Numbered from the stretch's first letter, positions 1-11,697 are shown. The stretch: DNA of 64,000 bases from Tetrapyrgos nigripes (GCA_013368315.1 JAACJM010000055.1:62001-126000), one strand, 5' to 3'. Translations and numbers: made by a program. The notes: generated by a model from the letters alone, not told the origin.

Positions 1-187
1 CTTTATGGTGCTCTGGATGAGTTTGAGTGTTGTCAGGGCTTCCTTGTAAACCTGAGAAGCCTAGGGATAATGAGCTTGCTGTAGAGGTGCATACCAGGCC
101 TAAGGGCTTTGTTCAGGTCTTCTAGGTGTGTAGCAGCATTGTCCAGAAGGGACAAGGGCGAGACTAGGGTTGGAGGTTGTGGATGGT

Positions 188-536
188 TCCTACGTGAGTG
201 CTGACTGTCATTGGTGCCTCTACCAGGGTACTCATTTTTTCCCAACAGGTTATCACTGACCAACTGGATGATGTTTCCTTGAAGCACTTTGATGTATATT
301 CTGCAATGGTGAAGAGACTACTCCTACCGGGCCCATTGATGAACACTCCTCCCCCAGTCCATAAATCTGTCTACACTTCCATGCCTCTTCTTTCATTAGC
401 CCACATGTACTGCTCAGCTCACACTTCTCTTTCTAATGAGACATTTCTCATGATTTCTCCTCTCTTGGAATCAGTTGTCCTCAGTTATTGTGGCAGTCAA
501 GATATGATGGCATATCTCACCCATATCCAGGAAGAG
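188..536 (+). pseudogene. F-box/LRR-like gene, 5'/middle fragment
   Basis: The reading frame from about 297 to 536 encodes a leucine-rich stretch (VYSAMVKRLLLPGPL, then MISPLLESVVLSYCG) of the kind found in the many Agaricomycete F-box/LRR-like proteins, where a 'conducting the count along LRR strands' region follows the F-box. An intron acceptor (cccaacag) lies near 249. The frame is cut at 536 by the foldback-like element: the codons for QEE sit in the GGAAGAG target duplication and a stop arises four bases into the element. The matching 3' piece is at 46570-47516, and the frames join exactly when the two GGAAGAG copies are superimposed. The N-terminal F-box itself is not in the window or not recognisable. 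The family assignment rests on pattern resemblance only. Confidence 0.55.
530..536. repeat. Target-site 7-mer GGAAGAG (left outer flank; partner at 46570-46576)
   Basis: Identical 7-mers sit at the outer edges of the two foldback copies, 46 kb apart. Both lie in the same reading frame of the split F-box/LRR gene, so together they look like one target-site duplication. Confidence 0.75.
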
Positions 537-1914
537 CTGTAAAACTGCGCCTCAATGTTGATTAAATCTGGACTCAACTGAGATCAGAGTTGATCAAGGT
601 TGATCAAGGTTTGCAGTCAATTCTAGCACATGTGTACATAGCATACACACTTCTAATACAACAGACACCTTAGTACATACAATGCCTTGATCGACTTGTT
701 AATCAACTCCAAAAAATCCAAGAGAACAGAAAATACAGCACTCCTTGATCAACGCGCAACTGAGGGAATGTGGTCAAACAAGGTGTAGGCAAGCGAGTTG
801 CGTGTACAGTTCTCAAAGAAAGTCTTGAGGTCACCAAGGTGAGCAAGGCAATGAATGGTGGGTTTGGTGATGCCTGGCAGTGATAGCAATGAGAAAGAGG
901 TGCCTTCCTCAACCACATTGACACGCACCTTGGATTTTGTCACTGTACAGAATATTAAGACGCTTTTTGAACCACCCTTTCTGAGACCCTAGGAAAACTT
1001 GAGCAACAAGCAGATTACCCAGCTAGCATCTAACTTTCCACCTTTTCCACAATGCAGACATTGTCTATTTGAGGGTAGATCTTGAGGAGGTTGTTGAGAT
1101 AATGGTGGTTGCATTGAAAGGTAATCAACATTACATGTGATAAAAGAGACACATCAGGTCACATTTGGTTTCACCATCAACTTTCAATTTCAAGAGAGTT
1201 TTTGTTCTGCCACCATCCTGTGTGGTGGCAACACAATGAGGGCGACAAAGAAGACAACAGTAGCAATGAATACACTCTCAGTAATGAACAATGACATGTC
1301 TTCAGCATCATCAACCTTGGCACTACAGTAGATCTGGTCAGACGCAGAAAGGGCAGAATTTAAAGGTGTGTGTTCGCTGCTCTCAATGATGAGCTTGTTG
1401 CTCAAGCTTTACTCTGGCCTTGGAAAGGGTAAAATTCTTTGTGGCACTATACAAGGCGCATGCCTATGCTGTTGAGGAAGGTGTCTGTCTCACTACCACT
1501 GTTTCCAGGAATCACCAAAATCACCAAACCCGCCATTTGTCGTCCTGCTCATCTTTGGTTTCATTTGTGAAGAAACCTATGGTCTACTCAAGATTTTCTT
1601 TGAGGATTTCACATGCAACTTGCTCACTTACACCTTGGCTGACTGCACTCCCTCAGTTGCGCATTGATCAAGGCTTAATCAAGGTTAATCAAAGGTGCCA
1701 TGTTTTCTGTTCACTTGGATTTTTTTGGAGTTGATTACAAGTTGATCAAGGATGCATTTGATGTACTAAGGTGTGTGTTGTACTGGAAGGACCGTGTACA
1801 GTGTGTATGCTATGTATGTATAGACTAGAGTTGACTGCCAGCCTTGATCAACCTTGATCAACTCTGATCTTGGTTGAGTCCAAATTTAATCAACATTGAG
1901 GCACCGAAATTCTT
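537..1914. mobile_element. Foldback-like element, copy 1 (1378 bp, long imperfect inverted repeats)
   Basis: The element begins CTGTAAAACTGCGCCTCAATG and ends in the inverted equivalent (...CATTGAGGCACCGAAATTCTT). The left arm (about 541-1015) and right arm (about 1395-1914) are inverted copies of each other over roughly 450-500 bp, including repeated TTGATCAAGG blocks, the stretch reading TTGGAGTTGATT, and GAGCAACAAGC against GCTTGTTGCTC. Only about 300-350 bp in the centre is unpaired, so a single strand could fold into one long hairpin. No transposase or other convincing protein is encoded. A second copy (45213-46569) is nearly identical apart from small indels: copy 1 lacks about 18 bp near 650 and has extra bases near 1050 and 1390. 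The right-flank 7-mer ATCTTCC and left-flank 7-mer GGAAGAG do not match each other; each matches a flank of copy 2. Superfamily not assigned. Confidence 0.85.
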
Positions 1915-1921
1915 ATCTTCC
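1915..1921. repeat. Target-site 7-mer ATCTTCC (right inner flank; partner at 45206-45212)
   Basis: Identical 7-mers sit at the inner edges of the two foldback copies. Both lie in the copia polyprotein frame (minus strand, reading GGAAGAT), which continues without a break when the two are superimposed. Reverse-complemented, this site differs from GGAAGAG at one position only. Confidence 0.75.
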
Positions 1922-4509
1922 AGCTCTATCCCCTCAATAAAACCATTCTTGACCAATGCTTTGGCCAAAGACTTACAATATGCCCCATGCATCGGTGAAA
2001 TTCATCCAGCATGAGTCTTTCAACTACTGTGTATGATTCCCAATTTGATGTGTCTCCAATGACTTGGTATAGTCCATTTGACTTTGGGATGGAGCCACAA
2101 ACCTTCCCATCAGGTCCACATATGACAGCTTGGCCCCCACCAAATGTCACAGTGTACCCAGCATCATCTAGCTCTCCTATAGAGACTAGAGTATTTGCCA
2201 GTTCAGGAACATAGAGAACATTCCTGACTGGAATTGTTCCCTCTCCAGTACGTATCTCAGCAGCTCCTTGGGACAACACAGTGAACTTTCCATGATTTGC
2301 AGATTGGAAAGTTTTTGATGGGCACAGTTTTGGAGTATGGGAGAAGAATGAGGGATTGGAAGACATATGGTGTGTACATCCACTATCCAAAACTGGTTTT
2401 CGAAGATATTGATTTGTTACTTACTGTGAATACACTTGCAGTTGGTTCCATAGAATCAGTTTGCATCACGACAGGTTTGCTAGATTCGTCTATGTTGATC
2501 CCATCGTCCAGGATGAAAGTAGGGTCAGTAACACACATATATATGTTGTTTCCACCTTGCGCATCAGGTACGTTCTCAGATTCTCCTTCATCATCACTCT
2601 CCATCCTGATATCATCCTCATCATCACTTTCACTATCATTCTCCTTGTCCTCTTCGTCTTCCCAAACCTCATAGGTGAACTTCTCGTACAGCCATTGAGA
2701 TGCATGCTGTGCAATGAGTGTGGCATTAACTTGCGACAGTAACTTCCTCTTCTCGTCAGAAAGCTGGTTCCCTAGATCTTTGATGGTAGATTTGATGTGG
2801 TCAAGTTCATCAGTTGTGAGTGGCCCTATTTCCTCGTCTGTAATGCCAGTAATTTGACTAACCAGCCTATTGAGAAATTGAGGCAATAGGGGTACAAGGA
2901 TCTCTTCCTCATATTCATTGTCTGACCAGTTGTCTTCCGATATATCACTTGACAGCTCAGCCATGTAGGCAAAATTGATGTTTTCAACCATTCCAGCTTG
3001 ACCCACTGGTTTCAGATATTGAGATTGCATGTTCAGTTTGGGATTTGAGTTCTGCACTACTGAAGGAGTCGTGGTATTTCCTGGTTTAGGAGTACCTTCA
3101 ACATTGGCTGTGTTGCCACCGTTGTTCACATCTGCTCCTCCATGCCCTCCTGGATTTCCTCCACCTCTGCCTCAACCTCTACCATGCCAATTCTTTCCTC
3201 TGCCACCATTACCTCCTCCATTCAGCTTCTGTTTTGGGGTTGGACAATCCCAAGACAAGTGGCCAAATCCTTTGCAATTGTAGCATTGGATTCCCATTGA
3301 GATATTCAATTTATTCGCTGTAGGAGCGTTGGAAGTACTACCTAGAGTACTAGATGCCTGAAGTGTGACGTTCTTTGGGTCCTTGGCAGGGTCAGGAGCT
3401 TTTGACATGGATCCCTTTTTGTTGGTTGAGGTAGACCAACTAGGCATTTCGGGGTGAAGGAAAAGGTACTGGGAGTAAAGGAGATCAATGATCTCTTGCA
3501 TGGAGAGTTCTCAGGTGCTGCCAGAGTTAATCTTCATTGTATCATTCATTTGACCAATGTATGTCTTGTAGCCAATTGGAATAGAAGTAAGTATGTGATT
3601 CTTCTGTTCCTGGTCTGAGATTATCCTGCCAGCATCTCCTACATGATGAATGATGTTGTTGTCTTCCTCCAACCACTTGTGCAAATTGACTTTGGAGTCA
3701 TTTGTGCACAATCTGTTCATCCAGATCTTGATCAGCTCTGCAGCGTCTAATGTGTTAGCCACTTGATAGCAGCTAATAAGATGCATCTGGATGTCCAGGC
3801 ATGTATGACTACTGTGCAGTGCCCATCACATGATGTTACTTGGTAGTTTGCCTACCAGTAAAGCCTGAGTTTGGTGTTCTAGCATTTGGTACATCCTAAA
3901 CGCATGCATATTCACTTCATAATCGGGATCATTGGGTAATGGCTCCATAGGATGGTAATTCATGTATTGGGGATCTAGAACACTAGCCATGCCACTGGCT
4001 GTAGCCTAAACTTGGTGAAGTTCATCTCACCCTTGAGAAATCAGCCTTTTGTCCAATTCTGAATGTTTGGTCAGGCACATGAGGGGGTATGAATCTGTTT
4101 AGGGGATGTGCATGCTGAACAACGATGTTCCAGGGGTGAACGCCAAAGAGTCAATTTGGATTAGGAGGAGGGATAGGAGGTTGCATTGGCATAGGCTGAT
4201 AAGTGGGAATAAATTGACCTGGAGGAGCAGCTGGCATTTGAGGAATCCACTGCTGTTGAGTAGGTACTTGCTGTGGCTGTGGCACAGGTACTGGCTGAGG
4301 AACGGGCTGAGGAATGGGCTGGGGAATGGGCTAGGAAATAGGCTGGAGTTGTGGTGTTGCACTAGGCAAACCCACTTGAGATGGAGGTTGGATAGGATAC
4401 CCATGTGGTGGTGTGCTCTGACCACACATAGTGTTGGGAGTTGCGCCACCCAATAAATTGCCTGAAGCAGTTCTTGGGATACCACTATACAAGTCTTCAT
4501 CTCCATTAC
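1915..4509 (-). pseudogene. Ty1/copia retrotransposon, 5' half (gag, zinc knuckle, protease, GAG-pre-integrase)
   Basis: Read on the minus strand: a Pro/Gln-rich N-terminal region (about 4509-4130), a degraded gag (UBN2-like) region (about 3790-3510), a CX2CX4HX4C zinc knuckle (CYNCKGFGHLSWDC, near 3270), an acidic linker, a copia-type aspartic protease with DSGCTHHM (near 2380), and the start of the GAG-pre-integrase domain (RCMGH, near 2010). In-frame stops and frameshifts break it into several open frames. The polyprotein stops abruptly at the foldback element (1914). Its continuation, with the remaining pre-integrase motif, integrase and RT start, lies at 45212-43190 next to the other foldback copy. 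The 5' LTR is not seen: a Ty3 LTR begins directly at 4510. Confidence 0.8.
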
Positions 4510-4906
4510 TGTCAAGGTTGCTGATACACTCAATGGAAAATCACGGACAGATACAAAGTGATTGATTGAAAGATAGAGATAAAGAAAGAGAAACGAGTAG
4601 GCTGACTATGCTCTACACTGCGTAGTACTAGTATGGAGCAGAGACAAAGTGAACGAACTAAAGGAGGTTTATATAGAAGAGCAATGAATAAGTGATAGGA
4701 GAAAGATAGGAGAAAGTGGAGAAATGTAGGGTAAAGATAGGATCAATGGAATGGAAGATTGATTGACAGGTTCTATAAGGTTCGAAGTCAGTAATATAAG
4801 GTTTAAAAGGTTTATCAAGGAAATGAAATAGACAAATGATCAGAAAATAGGTTCAATAATGTAGTAGATGAGGAAGGAGGACAAAGAACTGTAGCAATTC
4901 ATGACA
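4510..4906 (-). repeat. 3' LTR of Ty3/gypsy element
   Basis: On the minus strand the LTR begins TGTCATGAAT at 4906, directly after a purine tract, and ends ...CTTGACA at 4510. The plus-strand start TGTCAAGG plus GATACACTCAA, the block CTACACTGCGTAGT and GGAGCAGAGACAAAGTGAACG are shared with the solo LTR at 20847-21355, which confirms the boundaries. The adjacent copia sequence at 4509 shows that the element landed in, or recombined with, the copia copy. Confidence 0.8.
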
Positions 4907-4919
4907 TTACCCCCTCTTT
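4907..4919 (-). promoter_or_regulatory. Polypurine tract of the Ty3/gypsy element
   Basis: On the minus strand AAAGAGGGGGTAA immediately precedes the LTR start TGTCATGAAT. This is the expected position of the plus-strand primer for reverse transcription. Confidence 0.75.
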
Positions 4920-7600
4920 AAGTTGTGCTTTCGCCTGGAGCACACGTGTACTTCTCCAAATATCCTCCATGCTAATTCCCATTGAACAAACTGTAGATCC
5001 CACTCGTACCTGGAGGTTTGGTGGATGATATGCATCTGGGTGATTTCGATGGAAAGCTTCAATCATCTCTTTCAATTTCGTCAAACCTGAAGCTGGTTCC
5101 CATGAATTTTCAGAGTCTGAGTAGTCCAACCATTTGACCAAATACTGCACTCCTCGACGATTCCTAGTTGGCTTTGAATCTAGAATTGCTTCTACGTCAT
5201 ATTTGTTATCTTCTGGCAGTAACTCTGCTGGTTCTCCTCAATAGTTTACTCCATGAGCTTCAGTCTCCTTGTATGGTGATAGTAATGAAGCATGGAATAC
5301 TGGGTGAATTTGCCAGGTGTTTGGCAGTTTGAGACAATAGTTAACTTCGCCAATTACATCAGTGATTTCGAATGGTCCATGACAACGGTTAGCCAACTTA
5401 GCTTTTGGCCTGGTTGTCTTTAAGTTCTTTCCGTCTAGCAGTACTTTATCCCCAACTTTGAACTTCACTCCTTCTTTTATGTGGTCCATATTCTGTCTCT
5501 TCATCAACTCTGCAGCAGTCATTAGACTTGCTTTCAACTCTTCACATAATGCTTCCAGATTCTGCAGGTGTTCTTCAACTTTTGGTACATGTGACAATGG
5601 ATTGATTGATGGAAAGAGTCAAGGAAGATATCCATGGAGTAATTTGAAGGGTGATTTTCCAGTAGCTGAGTGGATACGAGTGTATGGCAGATATTTGACC
5701 CAATCATCTTGGCGATAGTTACAGAAGGTTCATAAGTATTGTTCGAGTTCTTGATTGAACCTTTCAGTCTCACAGCCATACTAAGGGCTGAGGTGATACC
5801 TAACTTAGTGTATATCCCTCTCATGACCTGACTCGCAAACTGTGGTCCTCGATCCGATATCATCTTGTCCCATAGACCATACCATTGCCAAGTGTTATTG
5901 AACAAAACATCAATAGTACCATCACTATCAATATCTTTTCGACAGGGAGAAATGACTACTGTCTTCATCGACCGGTCCACTGTTACATGAATAGCATCAA
6001 AGCCATTGCATTCTGGAAGATCTGTGATAAAATCGGTGGTGATGGTACCAAAGGGTTGTTCTGAAATGTTGTTTGGGATCAATGGTACATGTGTTGGATG
6101 GTTTTGTGCCTTGGTCAATTGACAGGTAGCGCATCCTTCGACATAATTGCGAACAAATACTGACATACCAGGCCACCAAAATTCTCTACTAACTAGTTCA
6201 TAGGTCTTGAACTGGCCTGGATGTCTCACAGTGAGACTATCATGATGCATTTTGACTATGTCTCTACATAATTGGTCATCGTAGGGGATGTAGACTTTGC
6301 CTCAGAATAAAATAATCCTGTCTTTGTAATTCCATTCCTGTAAGTTCTTGACCAGCGAGCATGGACCATTGTTTAAGATGACTTTGAGAGCACTCACGAC
6401 TTCATTGTCTTTCTTTGGACATTCTTTGATTCGTCTTCTCAATTTGGCATCTCCAATTGCAACCACTGTCCCCGGTCTTGTAGCTCGAATTCTGAAGTAC
6501 TTGGGGTCTAGTAACACTCTATCCTTATTGTCATCTTCAACCCCCTCTTTATGATCTGGCCTTTGAGAAAGAGGATCACTTCAATTAAGACTTCCAGGTT
6601 TATGGATAAGGATGAAGTCAAATCTGGTAAGAAACAGAGCCATCTTTGCTTGTTTTCAGCTAAGTTTCTGAGAGGTGGTGAAGTACTCCAGATTTTGTGG
6701 TTGGTGAGGATCTCAATAGTATGTGGTGCACCTTCAAGGTAATGTCGCCAAGCCTCCAATGCCCGTATGATCGCCAACAGTTCTTTGTCATGAATGTCAT
6801 AGTTTCGTTCAGTCTCAGATAAGGATTTTGATAGGTAAGCAACTGGATGCCACTTGTCGTCTGATCCTTTCTGCGATAGAATACCTCCTGTGGCATAATT
6901 GGAAGCATCTACTTCTACTTGATATGGTTTAGAATGATCCAGCATTAAAAGGACTGGTGAAGAAGTAAACACATCTTTGAGTGCCTGAAAGGCTTCTTCC
7001 GTATCAATAGACCATTTCCAAGGTTCATCTTTCTTTGTAAGATTGAAAAGCAGTCGAGCGACCTTAGAGAAGTCATGTATAAAGTGACAATAGAAGTTTC
7101 TGAATCCTAAGAATGATTGAACATCTTTGACATTTTGTGGTGTTGGCCATTTGGTGACGCCTTTGACTTTGACAGGATCCATTGCCAATGTATTGTGAGA
7201 GACGATGAGACCTAGGAATTCTACTGAGCTAGCTTCGAAGGTACACTTCTCTGGTTTGGCATAAAGGTCATTCTCCTGAAGTCGAGTGAGTACTTGTTTG
7301 ACCATCTGTTGATGTTCTTCTAAAGTTTCTGTAAAGATCAAGATGTCGTCCATATAGATAACCACTTTTCCTGAATCAATGAGGTCCTTAAAAAGAGTAT
7401 TCATCATTGCCTGAAACATCGCAGGGGAGTTCATAAGACTGAAAAACATCACTGTTGGTTCAAAAAGTCCCCTATCTGTTTTGAATGCCGCTTTCCACTC
7501 ATCTCCTTCCTTTATCCATACATTATTATATCCCCATCGATCAATTTTTGAAAAGACTCGTGCTCTGCCACTGGCTCACTTATCATCAGGCAGGAATCTC
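4907..7600 (-). pseudogene. Ty3/gypsy pol, 5'-truncated (RT, RNase H, integrase, chromodomain)
   Basis: Minus strand. The frame enters inside the reverse transcriptase domain near 7600 (FSKIDRWGYNNVWIKEGDEWKAAF), has the catalytic VIYMDD motif (near 7350), then an RNase H domain with VEVDASNYATGGIL and HDKELLAI (near 6900-6790). Integrase follows: an HHCC zinc region ending CATCQLTK (near 6120), a core with TTDFITDLP and MISDRGPQF (near 6020 and 5850), then a frameshifted stretch where the third acidic residue should lie. A chromodomain (QYLVKWLDYSDSENSWEP, near 5150-5095) is adjacent to the 3' LTR, as in chromoviruses. Several stops and frameshifts make it non-functional. The gag, protease, RT start and 5' LTR are missing; the upstream neighbour is an unrelated transposon gene. 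Confidence 0.85.
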
Positions 7601-7619
7601 CAAAAAGTGAAGAGGTGTC

Positions 7620-7991
7620 AATCAGGGATGAAGTGTTTTGGTGAGATACTTTTGATTTTGAAAACCGGTTGAGCATTATCATACAACATAGGTGGTCTGT
7701 TGAGGTAGGGGCTTGCTTTCACAATAGGGAGTACTGACCCAATACTCGGGACTTGTTCACAAGAACACCATTTCCAAGGTCAAGTTTCGTTTCATGGGCT
7801 TTTTCCAGCAACAACATTACTTCTCCTTCATTCTCCACATCATCTGCCAGCATGTCCTCCAGTGCCCTGATTCCAGACTCTTCAGAGAAGGCATTGAATT
7901 GTGGTTCTGTGGATCCAGTGGGTGTAATGTTTTCATAATAATCCTCAGTGTCATATGAGTCAAGCTTGTGGCCAATGAGAAGTACACCATC
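7620..7991 (-). pseudogene. Transposon-associated protein, C-terminal part
   Basis: Minus-strand frame from 7991 down to about 7700 (DGVLLIGHKLDSYD..., acidic middle, then LEKAHETKLDLGNGVLVNKSRVLGQYS). It continues the frame of 8528-9154 across a solo LTR: the PDG residues are duplicated on both sides of the LTR as part of the CCATC target duplication. Below 7700 the frame degrades (several stops) and meets truncated Ty3 pol. The protein resembles a family common in Agaricomycete genomes next to transposases; its function is unknown to me. Confidence 0.5.
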
Positions 7992-8522
7992 TGTGGTAAA
8001 GAGCACACACTTGGCTCAAAGCAGTAGACATAGACAGAGCAACAGTAGACAGAAGACAATGAGAACTAGTCCCAAGACAAAGTTAATATTAAGTGAAGAC
8101 AAGAAATACATGAGATGCTCACCTAGTCCCAAGACGAAGAGGTCAAGATGGGGACTAGGGAGCTACTACTCTAAGCTTATATACACAGAACAGAAAGAAA
8201 GATAAAAACTGAGCAAAGTGAAGAAAGGAATCAAAGAACTGTCCAGAACAATCAAAGTACAGCCTATTGTCCCTGTAAGAGATGTATCATGAAAAGATGA
8301 ACAAAAGATGAACAAGCTGTGTGTAGTGTCCCTGTAAGAGATGTATCATAAAAAGATGAACAAATGATGAAACAGGGAATAATAGCTGTGCATAGATGAT
8401 CAAGGAAAGATGAACAAAAGATAGAGCAAAGGATGAACAAAACAATGATCAAAAGGCAGTGACTGATGAAGAAAAGAAACAGAAAATGAACAAAAATACC
8501 CTGAAATAATACTGTCATGACA
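7992..8522. repeat. Solo LTR (531 bp) with 5-bp TSD CCATC
   Basis: Starts TGTGGTAAAG and ends TGTCATGACA. It is flanked by CCATC at 7987-7991 and 8523-8527, and the reading frame of the interrupted gene resumes on the other side. It contains a stem (CCTAGTCCC at 8122-8130 pairing with GGGACTAGG at 8151-8159) also found, with compensating changes, in the LTRs at 36.9 and 37.8 kb. Internal direct repeats (CCTGTAAGAGATGTATCAT, twice near 8272 and 8331) are visible. No internal retrotransposon sequence adjoins it, so it is a recombination-derived solo LTR. Confidence 0.85.
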
Positions 8523-8527
8523 CCATC

Positions 8528-9154
8528 TGGCATTAGAATGTCAATTGGGCAAGTATCCTGCTCAACATCATCAAATAGATCCTGAAGCTCTGGAAAATCC
8601 CCAAGAACTTGAGAACGCCCAGCTTTCCAGCAGGTCAATAATGTAACCTGACAGACATGAACGTCTCCACACCAAGTAGCAGGTGAGATGTGGTCAATGG
8701 CTGTGCCAAGAATTTCATCCTCCATAGGATCCACTGTGGGAAGGCATAGACGTCTCAACTTCTTGTCCCATTCCGGATGCTTTGCCAGTATATTGGCAAC
8801 TTCCACTGTCCCCATTATGTGCTGCAGTAGCTGAAGTGCATCTAGATTGGCATCATTTCCAACCATGGACTGGAGAATGCCAAATAACTGCTCCAAACAG
8901 TCAGTGCTGAGGAGGCAAACCCAGAACTGACCCAGAGGATTGTCCACAATTGCACGTTCTTGATCATGATTTGCAGGTCTTGGTATGGGAGGGTTGGAAG
9001 GAATTTTTTTCCAGTACAACAATAAAGGACAAGTAGGAGGTGGGATGCAGCAGACAAGTGTTCTAATTGCTCTGAGAGTGAAAGGTTGATACAGATGTAT
9101 GGGACAAGAATGTAATTGTAGAAAAGTGTTCCTATTAACCTGAGCACCTTCCAC
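8528..9154 (-). pseudogene. Transposon-associated protein, conserved core (LEQLFG...MVGNDANLD)
   Basis: Minus-strand frames contain EHLSAASHLLLVLY (near 9080), then, after a frameshift, DNPLGQFWVCLLSTDCLEQLFG and MVGNDANLDALQLLQ (about 8950-8830), ILAKHPEWDKKLRRL (near 8790) and a region with WCGDVHVCQVTLLTCWKAGR (near 8640). I recognise this as a recurrent Agaricomycete transposon-linked protein, but I cannot assign a biochemical role. The frameshift near 8990 and the LTR insertion at 7992-8522 make it a pseudogene. The 9155-9540 interval upstream contains no further recognisable exon. Confidence 0.5.
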
Positions 9155-9489
9155 TCTTCAAGAAAACATGGAGTGCCTTCAGAGATGGCATCAGGAAAAC
9201 TGTCCTGAGATAATTGACTCTTAATTCTGCAGTAATTAGTGCTAATCTGCTCCTCCAGATAATTGTTCAGTAATTCTCAGAATTATAATGGACTTCCCTC
9301 GCTGAAAAGCTCTGGCCCAGGTGTTATATGTACCTTATGATAATCAGAGATACACTAGCCAGATCTGAAATCAGTGGGCTGACATTACCTTGTCTATAGC
9401 AATAACTTTGTACACATTCTCTATAAGGTCTGTGGTTGGTCAGATAAGATAAGGCTTACATAGACCTGAGTGCAGATTTCGGGGGGGGG

Positions 9490-9499
9490 GTCTCGGGCA
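9490..9499. repeat. Poly-G run
   Basis: Ten or so consecutive G residues occur near 9481-9490, between the transposon-associated pseudogene and the Plavaka fragment. This is probably simple sequence; the interval 9155-9980 otherwise holds no gene I can support. Confidence 0.6.
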
Positions 9500-9978
9500 T
9501 GCTTGCCTGCAAAATCTGTACCTCATGTGACTGACAGATATTTTGGCTGAATTGTACTTGATTTTATGGTGTTATACAAGCCTACAGTATGTATGCAAGT
9601 CTCAGAATGGGTTCAAATTGAACACGGAGCACTTGTCCAGAGCATTTTTGCAAGTCCAGTCACTTGGTACAGCTTCTCCCCACTTCAGAAATAAATGCAC
9701 ATTCTGTTTGACCATTTCCAGGGGAAAAAATGATGCATTTCGAGTACCATCCCTCACCATCTCCAGCTTTACTCAGTACAATCCTGATGAAGCATCGGGG
9801 TGGGTGAAATTTGAGAACCATTCAATGTAAGCTAGATGTGAAGGCAGCTGCATGTTCGGGGGAAATAGCTTGTCTAGGCCTTTCTCAGGGAGCAAGAAGA
9901 TGACCCTGACCTGACCGACTCACATCCCTATGTATAAAAATGAAGAATTATCAAGAAGTACCAAAATGTTCATGAAAA

Positions 9979-11697
9979 TTATGAGTACTCACCATCTAAA
10001 TAACCTTTTGCAGGATCATTGACCTTCTGCTGAATCAGGGCTGTGTCGTACTGCATGCTCTGAGCTACCTGGTTGTGTGAATTCAATTTCTGGGGCTGAG
10101 CCTTGACGACATCAAGTGTTGTGTTACCCAAGGAAACTCCCCCAAAGCGTGTTTTGGACACTTGCAAGATGAACAGTCACCTTTATACGTGCAAGTGACC
10201 AATACCTGCTCAGGGTAATCAGCAACATATGCTATGAGGATTGGATGGCACCAGCGCTTCACACCATCGCCGCTCTGCATAGTGACCCTGTGTTTACTGG
10301 CCTCCTTGAGTGGTCCAACCATAAGCTTCATACAGGTGTGGAATAAGTTTGCCATTGTACAATGACGAGATGCTTTGTTCTTGATATGATCAAGCTTTGT
10401 CATAGGACGATATCCTAAAAGGATCTGACCCTGTTGAGAAGGCTTGCGGTGGATCTCCTTTGGCAGATTACTGATGGTGAGATACACAGGGTATGCTGAT
10501 TTGTTGTGGAACAATGTGACCAGGGTTTTGTCACTGGAGAGAATGACTGGTACAACAGTTGCTCCTGGTTTGTCTTTTTCAAGAGCTTTCTGTTGATAGT
10601 AGTTGTATAAATTAGTACAACTTACAGCTCTATAAGAAATAACTTAAAGTAAGTTGGAGGACATACCTGAGTACTCCACCACTATCTACCCATATAGATG
10701 TCATGATACAGACCACATGTTTTATCTGGATCGGAATAATGGTGTTCAGGAATGACACATAGATAGTGAGCATGTTCTGGTGACCCGTAAAGGGCCTGGA
10801 TGCATTCAAGGATGTCATGTTTATAGAGGTCAAATGGCTTGTTATGAACATGTATCTCTGTTCTCGTGAAAGATGGTCTCTGGACAGGGATTTCCTTGTC
10901 ATCACTGTTAGAGTACAACAGACCAAGAGCATCTTGCACCTAAAATTTTGAGCTATCTTGCCTACTCATTCAATATCAAGAAGATCTGAGAAAGCTGTAG
11001 ATCCAGTGCCTTGCATTTTTGCCCACTGAGCTACTTCCCAGTCCATGCGAGAGTTGAAAGGTGCCCACATATTTTCATCACTACCCACAATATTAGATTG
11101 ATATCATTGAAAACCATCTGCAGAGTCATGCATCACTTGAATTGGGTTGGAATCTGGTAGAGGAGCACCTGCTTGCCCTCCAAATTCTTCAATATAAATT
11201 TTGTCATGATGGGCTGGTAAAGTACACAATGGAGATGGCTTGGATGGAGCTGGGAGATCGTCATTAACATCCATATCGTCCTGAACAGTGGCTGGAGGTT
11301 GTTGTCATTCTGTAACCTTTGCTTGTTCATGGGCTTTGCATCTATCTCCATCTTCTTCATCACTCGCTTCACTCTCCTGTCTCTCCTCATCTCCATTTTC
11401 ATCAAATCCAGGGAAATCAGCACTTGTATAGTCATTGCTGAAGAAGTCACCCTGGAATGCAACTGGTGCAGGTCCATCAGCTGCTGGTTCAGGGACTGGT
11501 GCTGGCTGCAGAGATTTGGATTGTTGCCTCATAGGCTGGTCACATCGAGGAGCAAAGCAACTAAAGCGAAGCTGCTCAGCCTGTGCTTTTCCAGCTCTCC
11601 TGCAATCTGCACTTGGAGCTTTCAGAAAATGTTGTATGAGATCGCTGGAATGATCCCAGCCTTCATGGCAGTTGGGGCAAGAAAATGCAAGCATTAA
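9979..11697 (-). pseudogene. Plavaka-type (CACTA-related) transposase, degraded
   Basis: Minus strand, N to C: a C2H2-like zinc finger (FSCPNCHEGWDHSSDLIQH, near 11680) with an acidic, Gln-rich linker; a degraded stretch near 11100-10940; a segment with DILECIQALYGSPEHAHYL and IPEHHYSDPDKT (about 10830-10730); then YPVYLTISNLPKEIHRKPS and MQSGDGVKRWCHPILIAYVADYPEQVLVTC (about 10490-10190). This order and these motifs are characteristic of Agaricomycete Plavaka transposases. In-frame stops and missing downstream motifs show that it is dead. No terminal inverted repeats were identified. The 8.0-9.15 kb fragment on the same strand could be a second gene of the same element, which I infer only from proximity. 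Confidence 0.7.

Noticed and set aside
1915..4509. Inversion between two palindromic foldback copies as the cause of the rearrangement
   Set aside because: An inversion would place one F-box half inside the interval. Here both halves are outside and both copia halves are inside.
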